64,000 nt of DNA, from contig QWOP01000070.1 of the NCBI GenBank assembly GCA_003669605.1, forward strand, positions 59,349 to 123,348. Direction: 5' to 3'. Below are positions 44,087 through 53,570 of this stretch, in pieces. Source of the DNA: Planctomycetota bacterium. GTDB taxonomy: Bacteria > Planctomycetota > Planctomycetia > Pirellulales > UBA1268. Position 1 is the stretch's first letter, and each line of letters starts with the position of its first letter. The notes beneath the pieces were generated by a model. The model saw only the letters and a program-made list of their open reading frames with translations, made no database searches and was not told the DNA's origin. The position numbers and the translations under genes are program-made.

Positions 44087-44554
44087 ATGCGTGCCACACA
44101 CCGCCGCTTGTTCAGTCGGAGTGTCGTCGTCTCGGGCTTGGCCGTCGCCGTCGCGGCCTGTGGGGTTGCCGGGAGTGGCAGCGCCTCTGCCAAGGATCCG
44201 CAGATCTCCACCGAGTCAGCCGTCAGCCTGTCGTCAACCGAGTCGAGCGTCATCGCCAAGACGAACGAGGCCCGGGCCAAGCGGGGCCTCGCTCCCCTCG
44301 CTGCCGATGCCGCGCTGATGAACGGCGCCCGGCGGCAGGCCTCTTGGATGGCCCGCAACCGCAACCTTTCTCATGGCCAAGGGGTGACGGAGAACATCGC
44401 CATGGGGCAGTCGTCGGCATCCGAGGCGGTGGCCGACTGGATGCGTTCTGATGGCCACCGGGCCAACATCCTCGGCGGCTCCCACAGTCGAATCGGCGTG
44501 GCGATGGCGCGGACGGCCGATGGAACTGTCTACTGGTGCCAGCAGTTCCGTTGA
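44087..44554 (+). CDS. small secreted CAP/SCP-like protein
   Basis: The 155-residue protein has a signal peptide (about residues 12-34) and a CAP domain (about 45-155). Family marks are TNEARAKRGLAPLAADAAL, ARRQASWMARNRNLSHG and ENIAMG, followed by WMRSDGHRANILGG and a C-terminal YWCQQFR. AGGAGA lies eight bases before the ATG. CAP proteins are extracellular and bind small or lipid ligands. It is the third of four secreted or membrane proteins in a row on this strand. No second Cys partner for a disulphide is clear beyond a single Cys near the end. Confidence 0.9.
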   Translation: MRATHRRLFSRSVVVSGLAVAVAACGVAGSGSASAKDPQISTESAVSLSSTESSVIAKTNEARAKRGLAPLAADAALMNGARRQASWMARNRNLSHGQGVTENIAMGQSSASEAVADWMRSDGHRANILGGSHSRIGVAMARTADGTVYWCQQFR

Positions 44555-44669
44555 GCGGCTGCCCGATCCTTGACAGGGTTTGTTGTGGGGTTTACTTTTG
44601 TCCTCAACGGGGGGGATTGCGTGCTGTCGCCCCACAAATCTTCCGCCTTGCACGGAGCAAGAGACTGCG

Positions 44670-44891
44670 ATGACAATGCCACAACTCTTTGCCGGCCGTG
44701 GCGGGTTCGGCTCGATGATCCAGTGGTTCATCCGGATCGTCATCTACGATATCTGCGTGACCACGATCGCCGAGGTGCTCGGCGTCAGTCGGCTCGTGGC
44801 ACTCTTCATTTTCCTGGGGATTCTCTTGGCTGCCGGCGGGGTCGCGTATGTCGTGCGCAACAAGATGAGCAGCCAGGCCGACGACGTTTGA
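44670..44891 (+). CDS. small membrane protein, unknown function
   Basis: A 73-residue protein starting MTMPQLFAGRGGFGSMIQW, with one or two hydrophobic segments (about residues 17-32 and 42-63, VALFIFLGILLAAGGVAYVV) and a short polar C-terminus. GGAGCAAGAGA lies before the ATG. It is followed 23 bases later by the AIM24 gene and could be in the same transcript. No family recognised. Confidence 0.65.
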   Translation: MTMPQLFAGRGGFGSMIQWFIRIVIYDICVTTIAEVLGVSRLVALFIFLGILLAAGGVAYVVRNKMSSQADDV

Positions 44892-44914
44892 GCGACCGCA
44901 CGGATAGCCTGTCC

Positions 44915-45619
44915 ATGAACCACGCGGTGCTTCACGGTCCGGCGTTCTCCGCGCTGCGACTCGATCTCGATGAAGGGGGCTCTGTACTTGCCCAGCCGGG
45001 TTCAATGCTGGCCATGACGCCCGGTTTTGACGTCGACGTCCGTGCCGGACTCCACATGGCCGGGAGCGGAACCGCTGGAGGAGGGTTTGCCGGCGGCGTC
45101 CGCAGCCTCTTTGGCGGAGAGAGTTTCTTTACTGTTGTCTATCGGGCGAAGCGCCCCGGGCAGCATGTGGTTCTGGCCCCGGATCATATGGGAGAGATTC
45201 TCGCCATCGATGTGGCCGGCAACGACGGGATGATGGTGGCGCGGGGGGCGTTCCTCGCCTGCACGCCGGGGCTGGGGTTCGTGCTCCACAACGCCGGCCT
45301 CCAGGGGGTGCTGGCGACGCGTGGGCTGTTCTTCCTCCGCACCGAGGGGCATGGCCAGTTGTTCATCAATGGGTACGGCGGCATCATCGAGGAATCGCTC
45401 GGGGATGGCGAGCGCTTCGTCGTCGACAACCGTCACGTCGTCGCCTTTTCCGTTGGCATGGCATACGAGTCGGTGGTTCTGGCCGCATCGCTCAAGGATT
45501 CGTTCCTTTCCGGCGAGGGATTCGTCGTCCGCTTCACCGGTCCGGGGCGGGTGCTCTACCAGACCCGGGCCCGCCCCTCGACGGGGATGCTCCGCGGGCT
45601 GTTCCAGACGCTGTTCTGA
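44915..45619 (+). CDS. AIM24/TIGR00266 family protein
   Basis: The 234-residue protein is a compact beta-rich fold of the AIM24 family, with SALRLDLDEGGSVLAQPGSM, GGFAGGVRSLFGGESFF and ILAIDV and the ending GRVLYQTRARPSTG. Such proteins are cytoplasmic or periplasmic with no signal peptide here. Function is poorly known; the yeast namesake supports mitochondrial inner-membrane organisation. It follows the small membrane protein by 23 bases and precedes an M48 peptidase gene by 22, so all three could form an operon. The family call rests on the glycine-rich VRSLFGGESFF stretch. Confidence 0.88.
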   Translation: MNHAVLHGPAFSALRLDLDEGGSVLAQPGSMLAMTPGFDVDVRAGLHMAGSGTAGGGFAGGVRSLFGGESFFTVVYRAKRPGQHVVLAPDHMGEILAIDVAGNDGMMVARGAFLACTPGLGFVLHNAGLQGVLATRGLFFLRTEGHGQLFINGYGGIIEESLGDGERFVVDNRHVVAFSVGMAYESVVLAASLKDSFLSGEGFVVRFTGPGRVLYQTRARPSTGMLRGLFQTLF

Positions 45620-45641
45620 ACGATCGCAACCGGATCAAACG

Positions 45642-46955
45642 ATGCTTCCACCATCCGAGGTCCGACTCCTCCCTAAGCCCCGCTGTCTCACCACGCCACG
45701 GCGCCAGGAACTGCTCGGGGCCTTCCGGGCCAGTGAGAGACGGGCGCTTGTTTGGATCGCCGCCGAGCTGGGGGCGACCGGCCTCTTGCTCGCTTTTGCA
45801 TGGGGGCGGGTGGGAGCGGTGCCGGCTTGGCAATCGCTGGTCCTGTTCGTGGCCGGCGCGCTCGGGATGTTCGATTTCCTCTTCACCCATTGGGCTGGAC
45901 GTCGCACGGGCTTGGAGGATGTCGCCGATCAGGCGATCTACGGTGTCCACAGCGGCGCGTCGCTGCGGAGAGCCGTTGCGGACGTGTGCCGACGGATGGG
46001 GCTCGAGGGAAGCCGCTGCCAGGTCTCACTCGTGCCCGACAAAGCGATCAATGCCCAGGCGCTGCGGGTAGGACTGCTCCCGGGACTGCATGGCATCCAT
46101 GCGGTGACCCTCAACCGCTCCATCCTCCATCTCCTCAACGAGGAGGAGCTGAAATATGTCATCGGACACGAACTCGGCCATGTCTTTGTCCACGCGCCCA
46201 TCAGCAGCCGTTGCCTGGCGGTGCATGCGCTGTTTGCTGGGGCGTTGTCGCTTGCCATCGGCTTGGTGGCCGCGGGCTCCGACTGGATGATCGCGGCACC
46301 GCTGTGCGGACTGGCGGTGGCCCGGTGGCTTGCCTTTCGCACCACCGCGGCCCAGGTCCAGCAGATCGAATTTCTCTGCGATGATTGCGGCGCCTCGGTG
46401 GTGGGGGTCATTCCCGCGATCACAGCCATCATCAAGATGGGGCTTGAGGAGGAGGCGAGGTCTTTGCTCGTGTGCCGCGTGATGGAGGCGAAGCTTGCCG
46501 ACGACGACATTCCCATGGCACAGCTGCTGGCGGCCTATGAGTCGTCACTCCCCTTCGGCAGCGTCGTTCCCGCACAGACCCACGATCGCCTCGTCGAGCA
46601 GGTGCGGCAGTTGCGTCGCGACGGCCGGCAGATGTCGCTGGGAGGTTTCTTCCGTTCTCTCTTCAGCGAAGACGATACCGACCGAGACGGGCTGCGCACG
46701 GCCGTGTTGGCGATGAGGAGGGCGGCGTCGGTCGCTCGCGTGCCGGTGGCGGCGGCGGAGGTCGTGGCCGATCCCCGCCACCTTGCCGCCTGTGTGGCGG
46801 CGATCGAAGACCATCCCGATCGGGTGCTCTTAGGAATGGAGGAAGAAATCGACGATTCCAGGCAGGGACACCCCTGCACCTCGCGCCGGCTCCTCTTCCT
46901 GTGGCGCGAGGCCCTCCGCTCGAGCCCGGGCCAAGCCGGCCTTGGCCCGGTTTGA
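45642..46955 (+). CDS. M48-type membrane metallopeptidase
   Basis: Of 437 residues, the N-terminal region has two hydrophobic segments (about 35-57 and 62-80), then a soluble domain with the zinc motif HELGH at residues 176-180 followed by VFVHAPISSRC, and a second pair of hydrophobic segments (about 190-230) as in HtpX-type peptidases. The third ligand is probably Glu in IEFLCDDCG. The C-terminal 130 residues (from about 300) are polar and of unknown role. M48 enzymes degrade misfolded membrane proteins; the substrate here is unknown. A 10-bp stem (46926-46950) lies over its stop. Confidence 0.85.
   Translation: MLPPSEVRLLPKPRCLTTPRRQELLGAFRASERRALVWIAAELGATGLLLAFAWGRVGAVPAWQSLVLFVAGALGMFDFLFTHWAGRRTGLEDVADQAIYGVHSGASLRRAVADVCRRMGLEGSRCQVSLVPDKAINAQALRVGLLPGLHGIHAVTLNRSILHLLNEEELKYVIGHELGHVFVHAPISSRCLAVHALFAGALSLAIGLVAAGSDWMIAAPLCGLAVARWLAFRTTAAQVQQIEFLCDDCGASVVGVIPAITAIIKMGLEEEARSLLVCRVMEAKLADDDIPMAQLLAAYESSLPFGSVVPAQTHDRLVEQVRQLRRDGRQMSLGGFFRSLFSEDDTDRDGLRTAVLAMRRAASVARVPVAAAEVVADPRHLAACVAAIEDHPDRVLLGMEEEIDDSRQGHPCTSRRLLFLWREALRSSPGQAGLGPV
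46926..46950. terminator. 10-bp hairpin at the end of the peptidase gene
   Basis: CCGGGCCAAG and CTTGGCCCGG pair perfectly around a five-base loop (46936-46940), ending five bases before the stop codon's last base and followed by only three Ts. It may be a weak terminator or merely a codon-related palindrome. Confidence 0.35.
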
Positions 46956-47065
46956 TAGAGGCCTCTGCCCCGTGCCGGGCCACGAGCGATTCTCCCCGGT
47001 CTGCCGATCGGCGATGATACGGCGGTCTGACAGCTGGCGCCTGTGACGTTCTGAGAGCGACCACC

Positions 47066-48271
47066 ATGACCACTTTCATCCACTCTGCCGATTGGCAGCT
47101 CGGAAAACCGTTTGCGCGGATCGCCGACGACGAGCAACGCGGGCGCGTGCAGCGCGAGCGGCTCGAGGCGGTCCGCCGGATCGGCGAGGTGGCGCGCGAT
47201 CGGAAGGCGTCGTTTGTCGTCGTCGCCGGCGACCTCTTCGATTCGGCGACGCCGAAGGATGCCACGATCTCGCACGCCCTGGCCGCCATCGGCAGCATCG
47301 GCGTGCCGGTCTACGCGATCCCCGGGAACCACGACCACGGCGGCCCAAATAGCCTCTGGGAGCGCTCCTTCTTTCTCCGTCAGCAGGAGGCTGTAGCGCC
47401 CAACTTCCACATGCTGCTCAAGCGCCAGCCAGTCGAACTCGACGACGCCCTGCTCCTTCCCTGCCCGCTCTTGCGGCGCCATGAACCGGACGACCCCACC
47501 ACCTGGCTGCGACGCTTCGAGCCAGCCAGCGGCGACCAGCGGCCGCGGATCGTGATCGCCCATGGGAGCACACGCTCCTTTGGTGGCACAGCCCTTGGCA
47601 ACAGCGTCGATGGCGAGGAGGCGGGGCAGGCCAACGCCATCGATCTCGACAGGCTTGCCATGGGCCAATTCGATTACATCGCCCTCGGCGACTGGCATGG
47701 GTTTGTGAAAGTGGGGGAGAAGGCCTGGTACTCGGGAGCCCATGAGATCGACCGTTTCCCGAAGGCCGATCAACTCCCCGGCCACGTCGCGGCGGTGACC
47801 GTGTCACGCGGCGGGATACCTGGAGTCGAGGGAGTGCCGACGGGAAAGTTCCGCTGGCTGACGAATGAGGTGGCGCTGGGAGAGGACGGTCCAGAGCTCC
47901 TCGAGCGAGTCCTCCGGGAGGCCACCGGGCCCCGCTACGACGACTGCCTCGTGGAGCTCGTCTTGACCGGCTCGGTGTCGCTCGTTGACCGGAGCCGGCT
48001 CGACACGCTCCTGGCCGATTGGCGGGCGGGACTTGTCCGGTTTGACCTGGAGGATCGCGTCACCCTCGCTCCCACTGAGGAAGAGGTGCGGTCGCTCACC
48101 AACCGCCATGACCCGATCATTTCACGGGTGGCAGGCGAACTGTTTTCCCGGATCGATGCCGGTGGCGACGAAGCAGCCGTGGCCCGGGGGGCGATTCGCC
48201 TCCTCCACGGGCTTTGTCGCAATGCCGACGGCGCCAGCCCGGCCAATCCCCCGCAGGGAGCGACACCATGA
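47066..48271 (+). CDS. metallophosphoesterase, SbcD/YhaO-like nuclease subunit
   Basis: This 401-residue protein has the calcineurin-type metal motifs: DWQ near residue 9, GDLFD at 55-59, GNHDHGG at 87-93, IAHGSTR and GDWHGFV. It is the nuclease half of the SbcD/Mre11-like class. The partner ATPase starts inside its stop (ATGA). SbcD in E. coli is about 400 residues, so the length fits. It probably processes DNA ends with its partner. The ATG is at 47066 with GAGAGCGA upstream. All metal ligands appear intact. Confidence 0.92.
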   Translation: MTTFIHSADWQLGKPFARIADDEQRGRVQRERLEAVRRIGEVARDRKASFVVVAGDLFDSATPKDATISHALAAIGSIGVPVYAIPGNHDHGGPNSLWERSFFLRQQEAVAPNFHMLLKRQPVELDDALLLPCPLLRRHEPDDPTTWLRRFEPASGDQRPRIVIAHGSTRSFGGTALGNSVDGEEAGQANAIDLDRLAMGQFDYIALGDWHGFVKVGEKAWYSGAHEIDRFPKADQLPGHVAAVTVSRGGIPGVEGVPTGKFRWLTNEVALGEDGPELLERVLREATGPRYDDCLVELVLTGSVSLVDRSRLDTLLADWRAGLVRFDLEDRVTLAPTEEEVRSLTNRHDPIISRVAGELFSRIDAGGDEAAVARGAIRLLHGLCRNADGASPANPPQGATP

Positions 48272-50985
48272 AACTCATCTCCGTGACTGTTCGAAATTAT
48301 CGGATCCACAAGGAGGTGACGATCCCCTTCGATCACGGCCTGACAGTGATCGCCGGACCGAACGAATCAGGGAAGAGCACGCTCGTGGAGGCGATTCACC
48401 ATGCCCTCTTCCTCCGCAGCAAGGTCAGCGGCGAGATCGCCCAGTCGCTTCGCTCGCAACTCCATGCGGGGCATCCGACAGTGATTCTGGAATTTGAGGC
48501 CGACTCGAAGCGGTGGACGATTGAGAAGACGTTCACGGGCACTGCTTCCGGCAGCACGACACTCAAGGAACAGGGGGGTCGGACACGTCACAACCAGGAG
48601 GCAGAGGAAGAAATCCACCGCCTTCTTCAAGAGGAGGATGCTGGCGGCGGCAAGGGCATCGCCGAAAGGATCCGCAACTGTTGGGCGTATCTGTGGGTCT
48701 GGCAAGGGACGGCCGGAGCCGATCCTGGCGAGAAGGGGAGCGGGGATCGTTCGATCAAGAAGCTCCGCCAGCGCCTCGGCCAGTTGGGGGGCGGGAGTGT
48801 CCTTGAATCAACCGTCGATAGCGCAGTCTCCAGGAGCCTGCTCGAATTGCTGGCGGAATCGTACACCGACAAGGGAAAGCTCAAGACCGGATCGGAGTTG
48901 GCGCGGGCGGCCGACGAGCTCTCCGCCGCAGAGGCTGCCCGCGTGGCCGCCGAGGGGGCACTCGGAGCCCTCGACAAGGCGGTGTGTGACGTTGACGCTG
49001 CCGAGCGCGCGCTCGCCGATGGAACCCGAAGCGTGGCGAAGATCCGTGGCGAGCTTGAGGCTGTGCAAAAGCGGCGCGAGGAACTCACCCGTATCGACGC
49101 TGCTCTGGCCGAGGGTCGGATGGCGTCCGCAGCGGCCGGGCGGGCGCACGACGAGCTGCAAAGTGCCGACACCGAGATCCGCAGTCTCGACGGCCGGATC
49201 CGCGCTTCGGAGGTGGCGATGCAACCGGCACACGATGATCTTCGCTGCGTGAAGGCGGCCGAAGTGGCCCATCGCGCCCGGTTCGACGCGGCACTGGCGG
49301 GCGTGCGCGAGTGCACCGGTAAGCATCGTGACGCGGCCGCGCTGGCTGAACGGCATGCTCTCGTCGAGCAGGTCGAGCGGCAGCGGGTGGAACGGCGCGG
49401 CCTGGCGTCACGCTGCGACCTGATCCTGACGCACCGCAAGCAGGCCGATCTGATCCGGACGCAGCTCCGTGGCCTTCCGCGGGTCAAGCCGGCCGACGTC
49501 GAGACGCTGGTGACGCTGCAGCGCGCGGCCGATGCTGCCGACGCAGAGTTGCGGGCGATCGCCACCCGCGTGGAGCTGATCGCCGCCGATGCGCCGGTGA
49601 GGCTCGGCGCTGCGGAGTTTAAGGCCGGTGACGCAGAGACGATCACGTCTGCGACCGACATTCTCATCGGCGGTTCGACGCGGCTGCGGGTGGTGCCCGG
49701 GGGGGGCAGGTCGCTTGCCGAATGCACGCGGAAGAGCGACGCCGCTGCCGCGGCAGTGGAGGCTCGGTTAGCAACGCTTGGCGTGGCGACAACGGAAGCG
49801 GCCCGTGGGGCGGCTGCCACGCTCACTCGCCTCACCAGCGAGCTGCGCGTGGAGGAAAACTCGGCCCAGGGGCTCGGTGATGAGAAAGCGCTTTCAGATC
49901 TGGCAGCGCTCGACGAGGCGATCGCCGAACTCGACTTGCAGATTGCCCGCCTCGCCAGCGAGGGATTTTCGCCAGCAACCAGCTTTGAAGCGGCGCTTGC
50001 CGCGCGTCGCGCGGCCCACGACGAGGTTTCTCGCCTCGCCTTGGGATTAGCGGCTGCGAATACCGAGTGTGAGGTGGCCCAGAAGCTTTCCGACGGGGCC
50101 CTAGCGGAACATACCCGGATCGCGGAGTCGATCCGCTCGGAGCAGGATACGCTGGCGGATCTGCGGTCGCGGCGGCAGGCGCTCGTCGAGAAGGTGGGGG
50201 AGGAGCGGGCCGTGGAGTTGGCCACGCGCCACGCCGCCCGCCGGGAGGCGGAGGATCGGCTGGCTGTCACCGAGAGCCGGCGGGCAGACTTTGAGCCCGC
50301 GACTGTGGAGCGCGATCAGAAGCGGGTGCAGTCGTCGCTCGAGCAGCGCCAGGAGGAGATGCGGGCTGCGGAGACACGCCGGCAACTGGCGCTGGCCACA
50401 TTCCACGCCGCTGGCACCTCTGATCCAGCCGATGACCGGGCCCGGGCAGTGGCCCGCGAGGCGGCGGCGGCGGCGATGCACAGGCGGCTCGAGCACGATG
50501 CGCAGGCGGCAAAGTTGCTCGCCGACCTTTTCCGAGAGACGAAGCAAGCGGTCGAGGATCGGTTCAGCGAGCCGCTCAAAGCCCGGGTCGGCGATTACCT
50601 CCAGCGGCTCTTCGGGCCGGGAGCGGAGGTCTCGATCGATCTGGTGGGGGACGCGATTGGCGCACTGTCGCTTGTCCGTCCGGCAGGCGGCGCAGTGCCG
50701 TTTGAATTCGGTTCGCTCTCGGGAGGAACGCGCGAACAGGTCGGGGCAGCGCTGCGGCTGGCGCTGGCCGAGATTCTTGCCGAAGACCACGACGGCTGCC
50801 TGCCGGTGGTCTTTGACGATGCCTTTGTGAATGCCGATCCGGAGCGGTTGCTCGGTCTGGAGCGGATGCTCGATCTGGCGGCGGAACGGGGGCTGCAGGT
50901 TGTCGTTCTCACCTGCGACCCGACGGCGTACGATACTCTCGGCGTCGGGATCACCCACATCCAGCGGCCGGGGGGCATTCCATGA
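48268..50985 (+). CDS. SMC-like ATPase, SbcC/YhaN-like
   Basis: The 905-residue protein has a Walker A motif GPNESGKST at 30-38 and a C-terminal ABC-type signature LSGGTREQV (about residue 818) followed by Walker B LPVVFDDAF (about 848). Between them are two long charged, Ala-rich coiled coils. In the middle I see no CxxC zinc hook, which true SbcC/Rad50 proteins have; the GPNESGKST form and the lack of the hook match the YhaN-type group better. With the upstream nuclease it should form a DNA-end complex. Its start overlaps the nuclease gene by four bases, and its end overlaps a DUF1501 gene by four. Confidence 0.9.
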   Translation: MKLISVTVRNYRIHKEVTIPFDHGLTVIAGPNESGKSTLVEAIHHALFLRSKVSGEIAQSLRSQLHAGHPTVILEFEADSKRWTIEKTFTGTASGSTTLKEQGGRTRHNQEAEEEIHRLLQEEDAGGGKGIAERIRNCWAYLWVWQGTAGADPGEKGSGDRSIKKLRQRLGQLGGGSVLESTVDSAVSRSLLELLAESYTDKGKLKTGSELARAADELSAAEAARVAAEGALGALDKAVCDVDAAERALADGTRSVAKIRGELEAVQKRREELTRIDAALAEGRMASAAAGRAHDELQSADTEIRSLDGRIRASEVAMQPAHDDLRCVKAAEVAHRARFDAALAGVRECTGKHRDAAALAERHALVEQVERQRVERRGLASRCDLILTHRKQADLIRTQLRGLPRVKPADVETLVTLQRAADAADAELRAIATRVELIAADAPVRLGAAEFKAGDAETITSATDILIGGSTRLRVVPGGGRSLAECTRKSDAAAAAVEARLATLGVATTEAARGAAATLTRLTSELRVEENSAQGLGDEKALSDLAALDEAIAELDLQIARLASEGFSPATSFEAALAARRAAHDEVSRLALGLAAANTECEVAQKLSDGALAEHTRIAESIRSEQDTLADLRSRRQALVEKVGEERAVELATRHAARREAEDRLAVTESRRADFEPATVERDQKRVQSSLEQRQEEMRAAETRRQLALATFHAAGTSDPADDRARAVAREAAAAAMHRRLEHDAQAAKLLADLFRETKQAVEDRFSEPLKARVGDYLQRLFGPGAEVSIDLVGDAIGALSLVRPAGGAVPFEFGSLSGGTREQVGAALRLALAEILAEDHDGCLPVVFDDAFVNADPERLLGLERMLDLAAERGLQVVVLTCDPTAYDTLGVGITHIQRPGGIP

Positions 50986-52397
50986 CGATCGCGTCACCGT
51001 TGACAGGCAACCGGCTCGGCCCGCGCCGTGCCTTTGTGCGCTTTGGTCTTTCGGCGGTCGGTGGCCTGTCGCTCCCGGGCATGCTCCGGCTCCGCGCGGA
51101 GAGTCCTCTGGTTGACGGCGCTGCGCCAGTCCCGAAGGCCGTGATCATGGTCTGGCAGCCGGGGGGGTGTTCGCATGTCGACACCTACGATCCCAAGCCG
51201 GAGGCGACAATCGACTACCGCGGTCCTTTTCAGACGATCGCCACGAAGGTCCCGGGGTTGCGGTTTACCGAACTCCTCCCCCGGCAGGCGGCGATCGCCG
51301 ATCGCTTCACGGTCCTCCGTTCGATGTCGCAGACAGCCGGCGGGCATCCGGCCGGCTCGATGCAGATGCTCTCCGGCGACATGGACACCCGCGACAAGCC
51401 GAAGCCCCGTCTTCCCGACTGGATGTGTGTCGCCAACCGACTTCTGACGGAGCGGGGAACGCGGTCGAATCCGCTGCCGCGCTCTGTCGGCATCAATCCG
51501 CCCCTGGGATACAACGGCCCGGCATATCTCGGTGACGCCTGGCAGCCGTTCGTGGTGACTGGCGATCCAAGCGCCCCCACCTTCACCGTGCCGAACCTGG
51601 GCCTCGAGAATGCGGCCGAGGTGGAGCGGCTCCGCCGTCGCGTGGGATTGCGGAGTCGGTTCGACTCGCTCGCCTCGATCGTCGGCCGCCGGCTGGAGAT
51701 GGACGCGATCGATGTCTTCGAAGCGCAGGCGCTCCAACTGCTCACCAGCCGCGAGGCCCGCCATGCCTTCGATCTGGAGCGTGAGGACGATGCCACCCGC
51801 GATCGGTACGGCCGCAATGCTTGGGGGCAGCAGTTGCTGATGGCCAGGCGGCTGGTGGAGGCGGGAGTGGAGATCGTCACCACTGAATTGAGCGGGCCGT
51901 TGTGTGGCCGGACGGGCGTCTGGGACGATCATGCTGTCGATCATCATGTCTTCGAGGCGCTCAAGTTTCGGGCGGCGGCGTATGACAATGCCGTGGCAGC
52001 ACTGATCGAGGACATCCACGAGCGTGGTCTTTCGGATCGGGTGCTGGTGGTGGTGACCGGGGAGTTTGGGCGGACTCCGAAGATCAGTTATGGCCCGAGC
52101 ACCGGGGGAGGAAATGCCAGCGGACCGGCAGGGACGATCCAGCCCGGCCGCGACCATTGGCCGCAGGCTTTCTCCAACATCTGGGCAGGCGGTGGCATTG
52201 AGCCAGGAAGGGTGATCGGCGCCACGGACAAGCGCGGTGAGCAGGTAGTGGCGCGGCGCTGCACCGCCCAGGATTTCCTGGCGACGATCTACCACCACCT
52301 TGGCATCGACGCGGCCCGGATCACGATCCCCGATCTCAGCGGCCGGCCGACGGCCCTGGTCGACCATGGCCGCCCGATCCGAGAACTTGTCAGTTGA
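50982..52397 (+). CDS. DUF1501 protein with Tat-like leader
   Basis: The 471-residue protein begins with a twin-arginine-like leader (GPRRAFVRFGLSAVGG, about residues 13-28) and a DUF1501 core: KAVIMVWQPGGCSHVDTYDP, AWGQQLLMARRLVEAG, DRVLVVVTGEFGRTPKI and GRDHWPQAF, with the metal-binding region around VVVTGEFG. It overlaps the end of the ATPase gene as ATGA, an odd junction between DNA-repair-type proteins and an exported one. As in other DUF1501 proteins the reaction is unknown; no PSD1 partner is next to it. The family call is firm. Confidence 0.92.
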   Translation: MTIASPLTGNRLGPRRAFVRFGLSAVGGLSLPGMLRLRAESPLVDGAAPVPKAVIMVWQPGGCSHVDTYDPKPEATIDYRGPFQTIATKVPGLRFTELLPRQAAIADRFTVLRSMSQTAGGHPAGSMQMLSGDMDTRDKPKPRLPDWMCVANRLLTERGTRSNPLPRSVGINPPLGYNGPAYLGDAWQPFVVTGDPSAPTFTVPNLGLENAAEVERLRRRVGLRSRFDSLASIVGRRLEMDAIDVFEAQALQLLTSREARHAFDLEREDDATRDRYGRNAWGQQLLMARRLVEAGVEIVTTELSGPLCGRTGVWDDHAVDHHVFEALKFRAAAYDNAVAALIEDIHERGLSDRVLVVVTGEFGRTPKISYGPSTGGGNASGPAGTIQPGRDHWPQAFSNIWAGGGIEPGRVIGATDKRGEQVVARRCTAQDFLATIYHHLGIDAARITIPDLSGRPTALVDHGRPIRELVS

Positions 52398-52566
52398 CCC
52401 GCCCCAGAGCGGGCCACGAGCACTCGGGAAAGGGGTTGAGCAGCCCTCTCTGGTTGGGATGGCCCGCACGACGGCAGCACCGTGGTGACTCAAAGTCGTC
52501 ACTGGTCGTGGGACGGGAGGCGCCTAGAATCTTCTGCCCCCCTTAAACCTCCGCCGGAGACTTCTC

Positions 52567-53259
52567 GTGAACGTATTCCTCCCTCGTGCCGTCATCTTGA
52601 CGGTCGCGTCCGTGGTCATCTCCGGTGCCGCTTCGGCGGGTGACTGCAACAAGAACCGTGGCCGGGTCTTGCAAAGCCGGAGGGTTCACGTGACATCTCC
52701 CCGGCAGGTGACGACGAGCCGCTCGACGCCGGTCCACGCTTCCCCGACGGTTGTCGTCCACGAAAGCTCGGCGACGGTCGTACCGTACAGCACCTCGGTC
52801 GTGACATCGAATCCGGTGACCACGCAGCCCAAGGCGGTCGCCCTCCCCGATATCGTTGACACCGCTGTCGCGGCCGGATCGTTCAAGACGTTGGCGGCGG
52901 CCCTCGGCGCTGCCGATCTCGTCGGGGCGCTCAAGGATGATGGCCCGTTTACCGTGTTCGCCCCGACTGATGACGCCTTCGCAAAACTCCCCGCCGGCAC
53001 AGTCGAGGAACTCCTCAAGCCGGAGAACAAGGACAAACTACGCGACATCCTCTTGCTGCATGTCGTGGCGGGGAAGGTGGCAGCCGCTGATGTGGTCAAA
53101 GTCACAGAAGCCAAGAGTCTTGGCGGCGGCAAACTTCTCGTGTCAGCGACCGATGGCGTCAAAGTGGGAACGGCAAGCGGCATGGCGAATGTCGTGAAGA
53201 CCGACATCCCGGCGAAGAATGGCCTGATCCACGTTATCGATTCGGTCATCCTTCCCTGA
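52567..53259 (+). CDS. secreted fasciclin-domain protein
   Basis: The GTG at 52567 gives 230 residues with a signal peptide (about residues 5-24, ending ASAGD). A Ser/Thr/Val-rich linker (about 35-90) follows, then one fasciclin (FAS1) domain (about 93-230) with [34 protein letters not shown] and the C-terminal [16 protein letters not shown]1 domains serve in adhesion outside the cell. A -10-like TAGAAT lies about 40 bases upstream (52525-52530). The gene is followed at once by dispersed element D and then by a strong terminator. Confidence 0.92.
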   Translation: MNVFLPRAVILTVASVVISGAASAGDCNKNRGRVLQSRRVHVTSPRQVTTSRSTPVHASPTVVVHESSATVVPYSTSVVTSNPVTTQPKAVALPDIVDTAVAAGSFKTLAAALGAADLVGALKDDGPFTVFAPTDDAFAKLPAGTVEELLKPENKDKLRDILLLHVVAGKVAAADVVKVTEAKSLGGGKLLVSATDGVKVGTASGMANVVKTDIPAKNGLIHVIDSVILP

Positions 53260-53262
53260 CAG

Positions 53263-53368
53263 CTCGTGGGAAAAGTTCCTGACCTTTTCCCGCGTGAAAA
53301 ACCGGCTGGTTTCTCCACTGCTCCGCGATTGCAGCCGGCTCCTGCGGTTGGTCCGGCAGTTTCTGTAC
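53263..53368 (-). repeat. dispersed two-hairpin element, copy D
   Basis: On the minus strand this reads CAGAAACTGCCGGACC ... GTGGAGAAACCAGCCGG ... GGGAAAAGGTCAGGAACT and ends in TTTTCCC. Hairpin 1 is GAAACC/GGTTTTTC around AGCC. Hairpin 2 is GGGAAAAG/CTTTTCCC around GTCAGGA, a perfect 8-bp stem. The first third is shorter than in copies A and B. It starts four bases after the fasciclin stop and would be in the 3' end of that transcript, in the opposite sense. Confidence 0.6.
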
Positions 53369-53405
53369 GAGCCTCCGAACCGCCGCGCTGGAATCCTGTT
53401 TCATC

Positions 53406-53451
53406 GACGCTCCCCGGTGCTGCAACGGCTCCGGGGAGCGTCGTCGTTTTT
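53406..53451 (+). terminator. rho-independent terminator of the fasciclin gene
   Basis: GACGCTCCCCGG and CCGGGGAGCGTC form a perfect 12-bp stem around a 13-base loop, followed after GTCG by five Ts (53447-53451). It ends the fasciclin transcript 150 bases after the stop, with element D in between. Confidence 0.75.
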
Positions 53452-53570
53452 GAATCGCCCCATTGCTGCGGACTCCAGGGCCCTGCCGGGAGCCTTTGAT
53501 CCCCGGAAGATCGTGGCGGGGCGTATAACAAGCCGACTGGATCGGTAGGCAGTGGAAGAAGAGCAGCCCT

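Noticed and set aside
48627..50270. Minus-strand open frame of 547 codons
   Set aside because: Ser/Ala/Arg-rich shadow of the coiled-coil ATPase gene.
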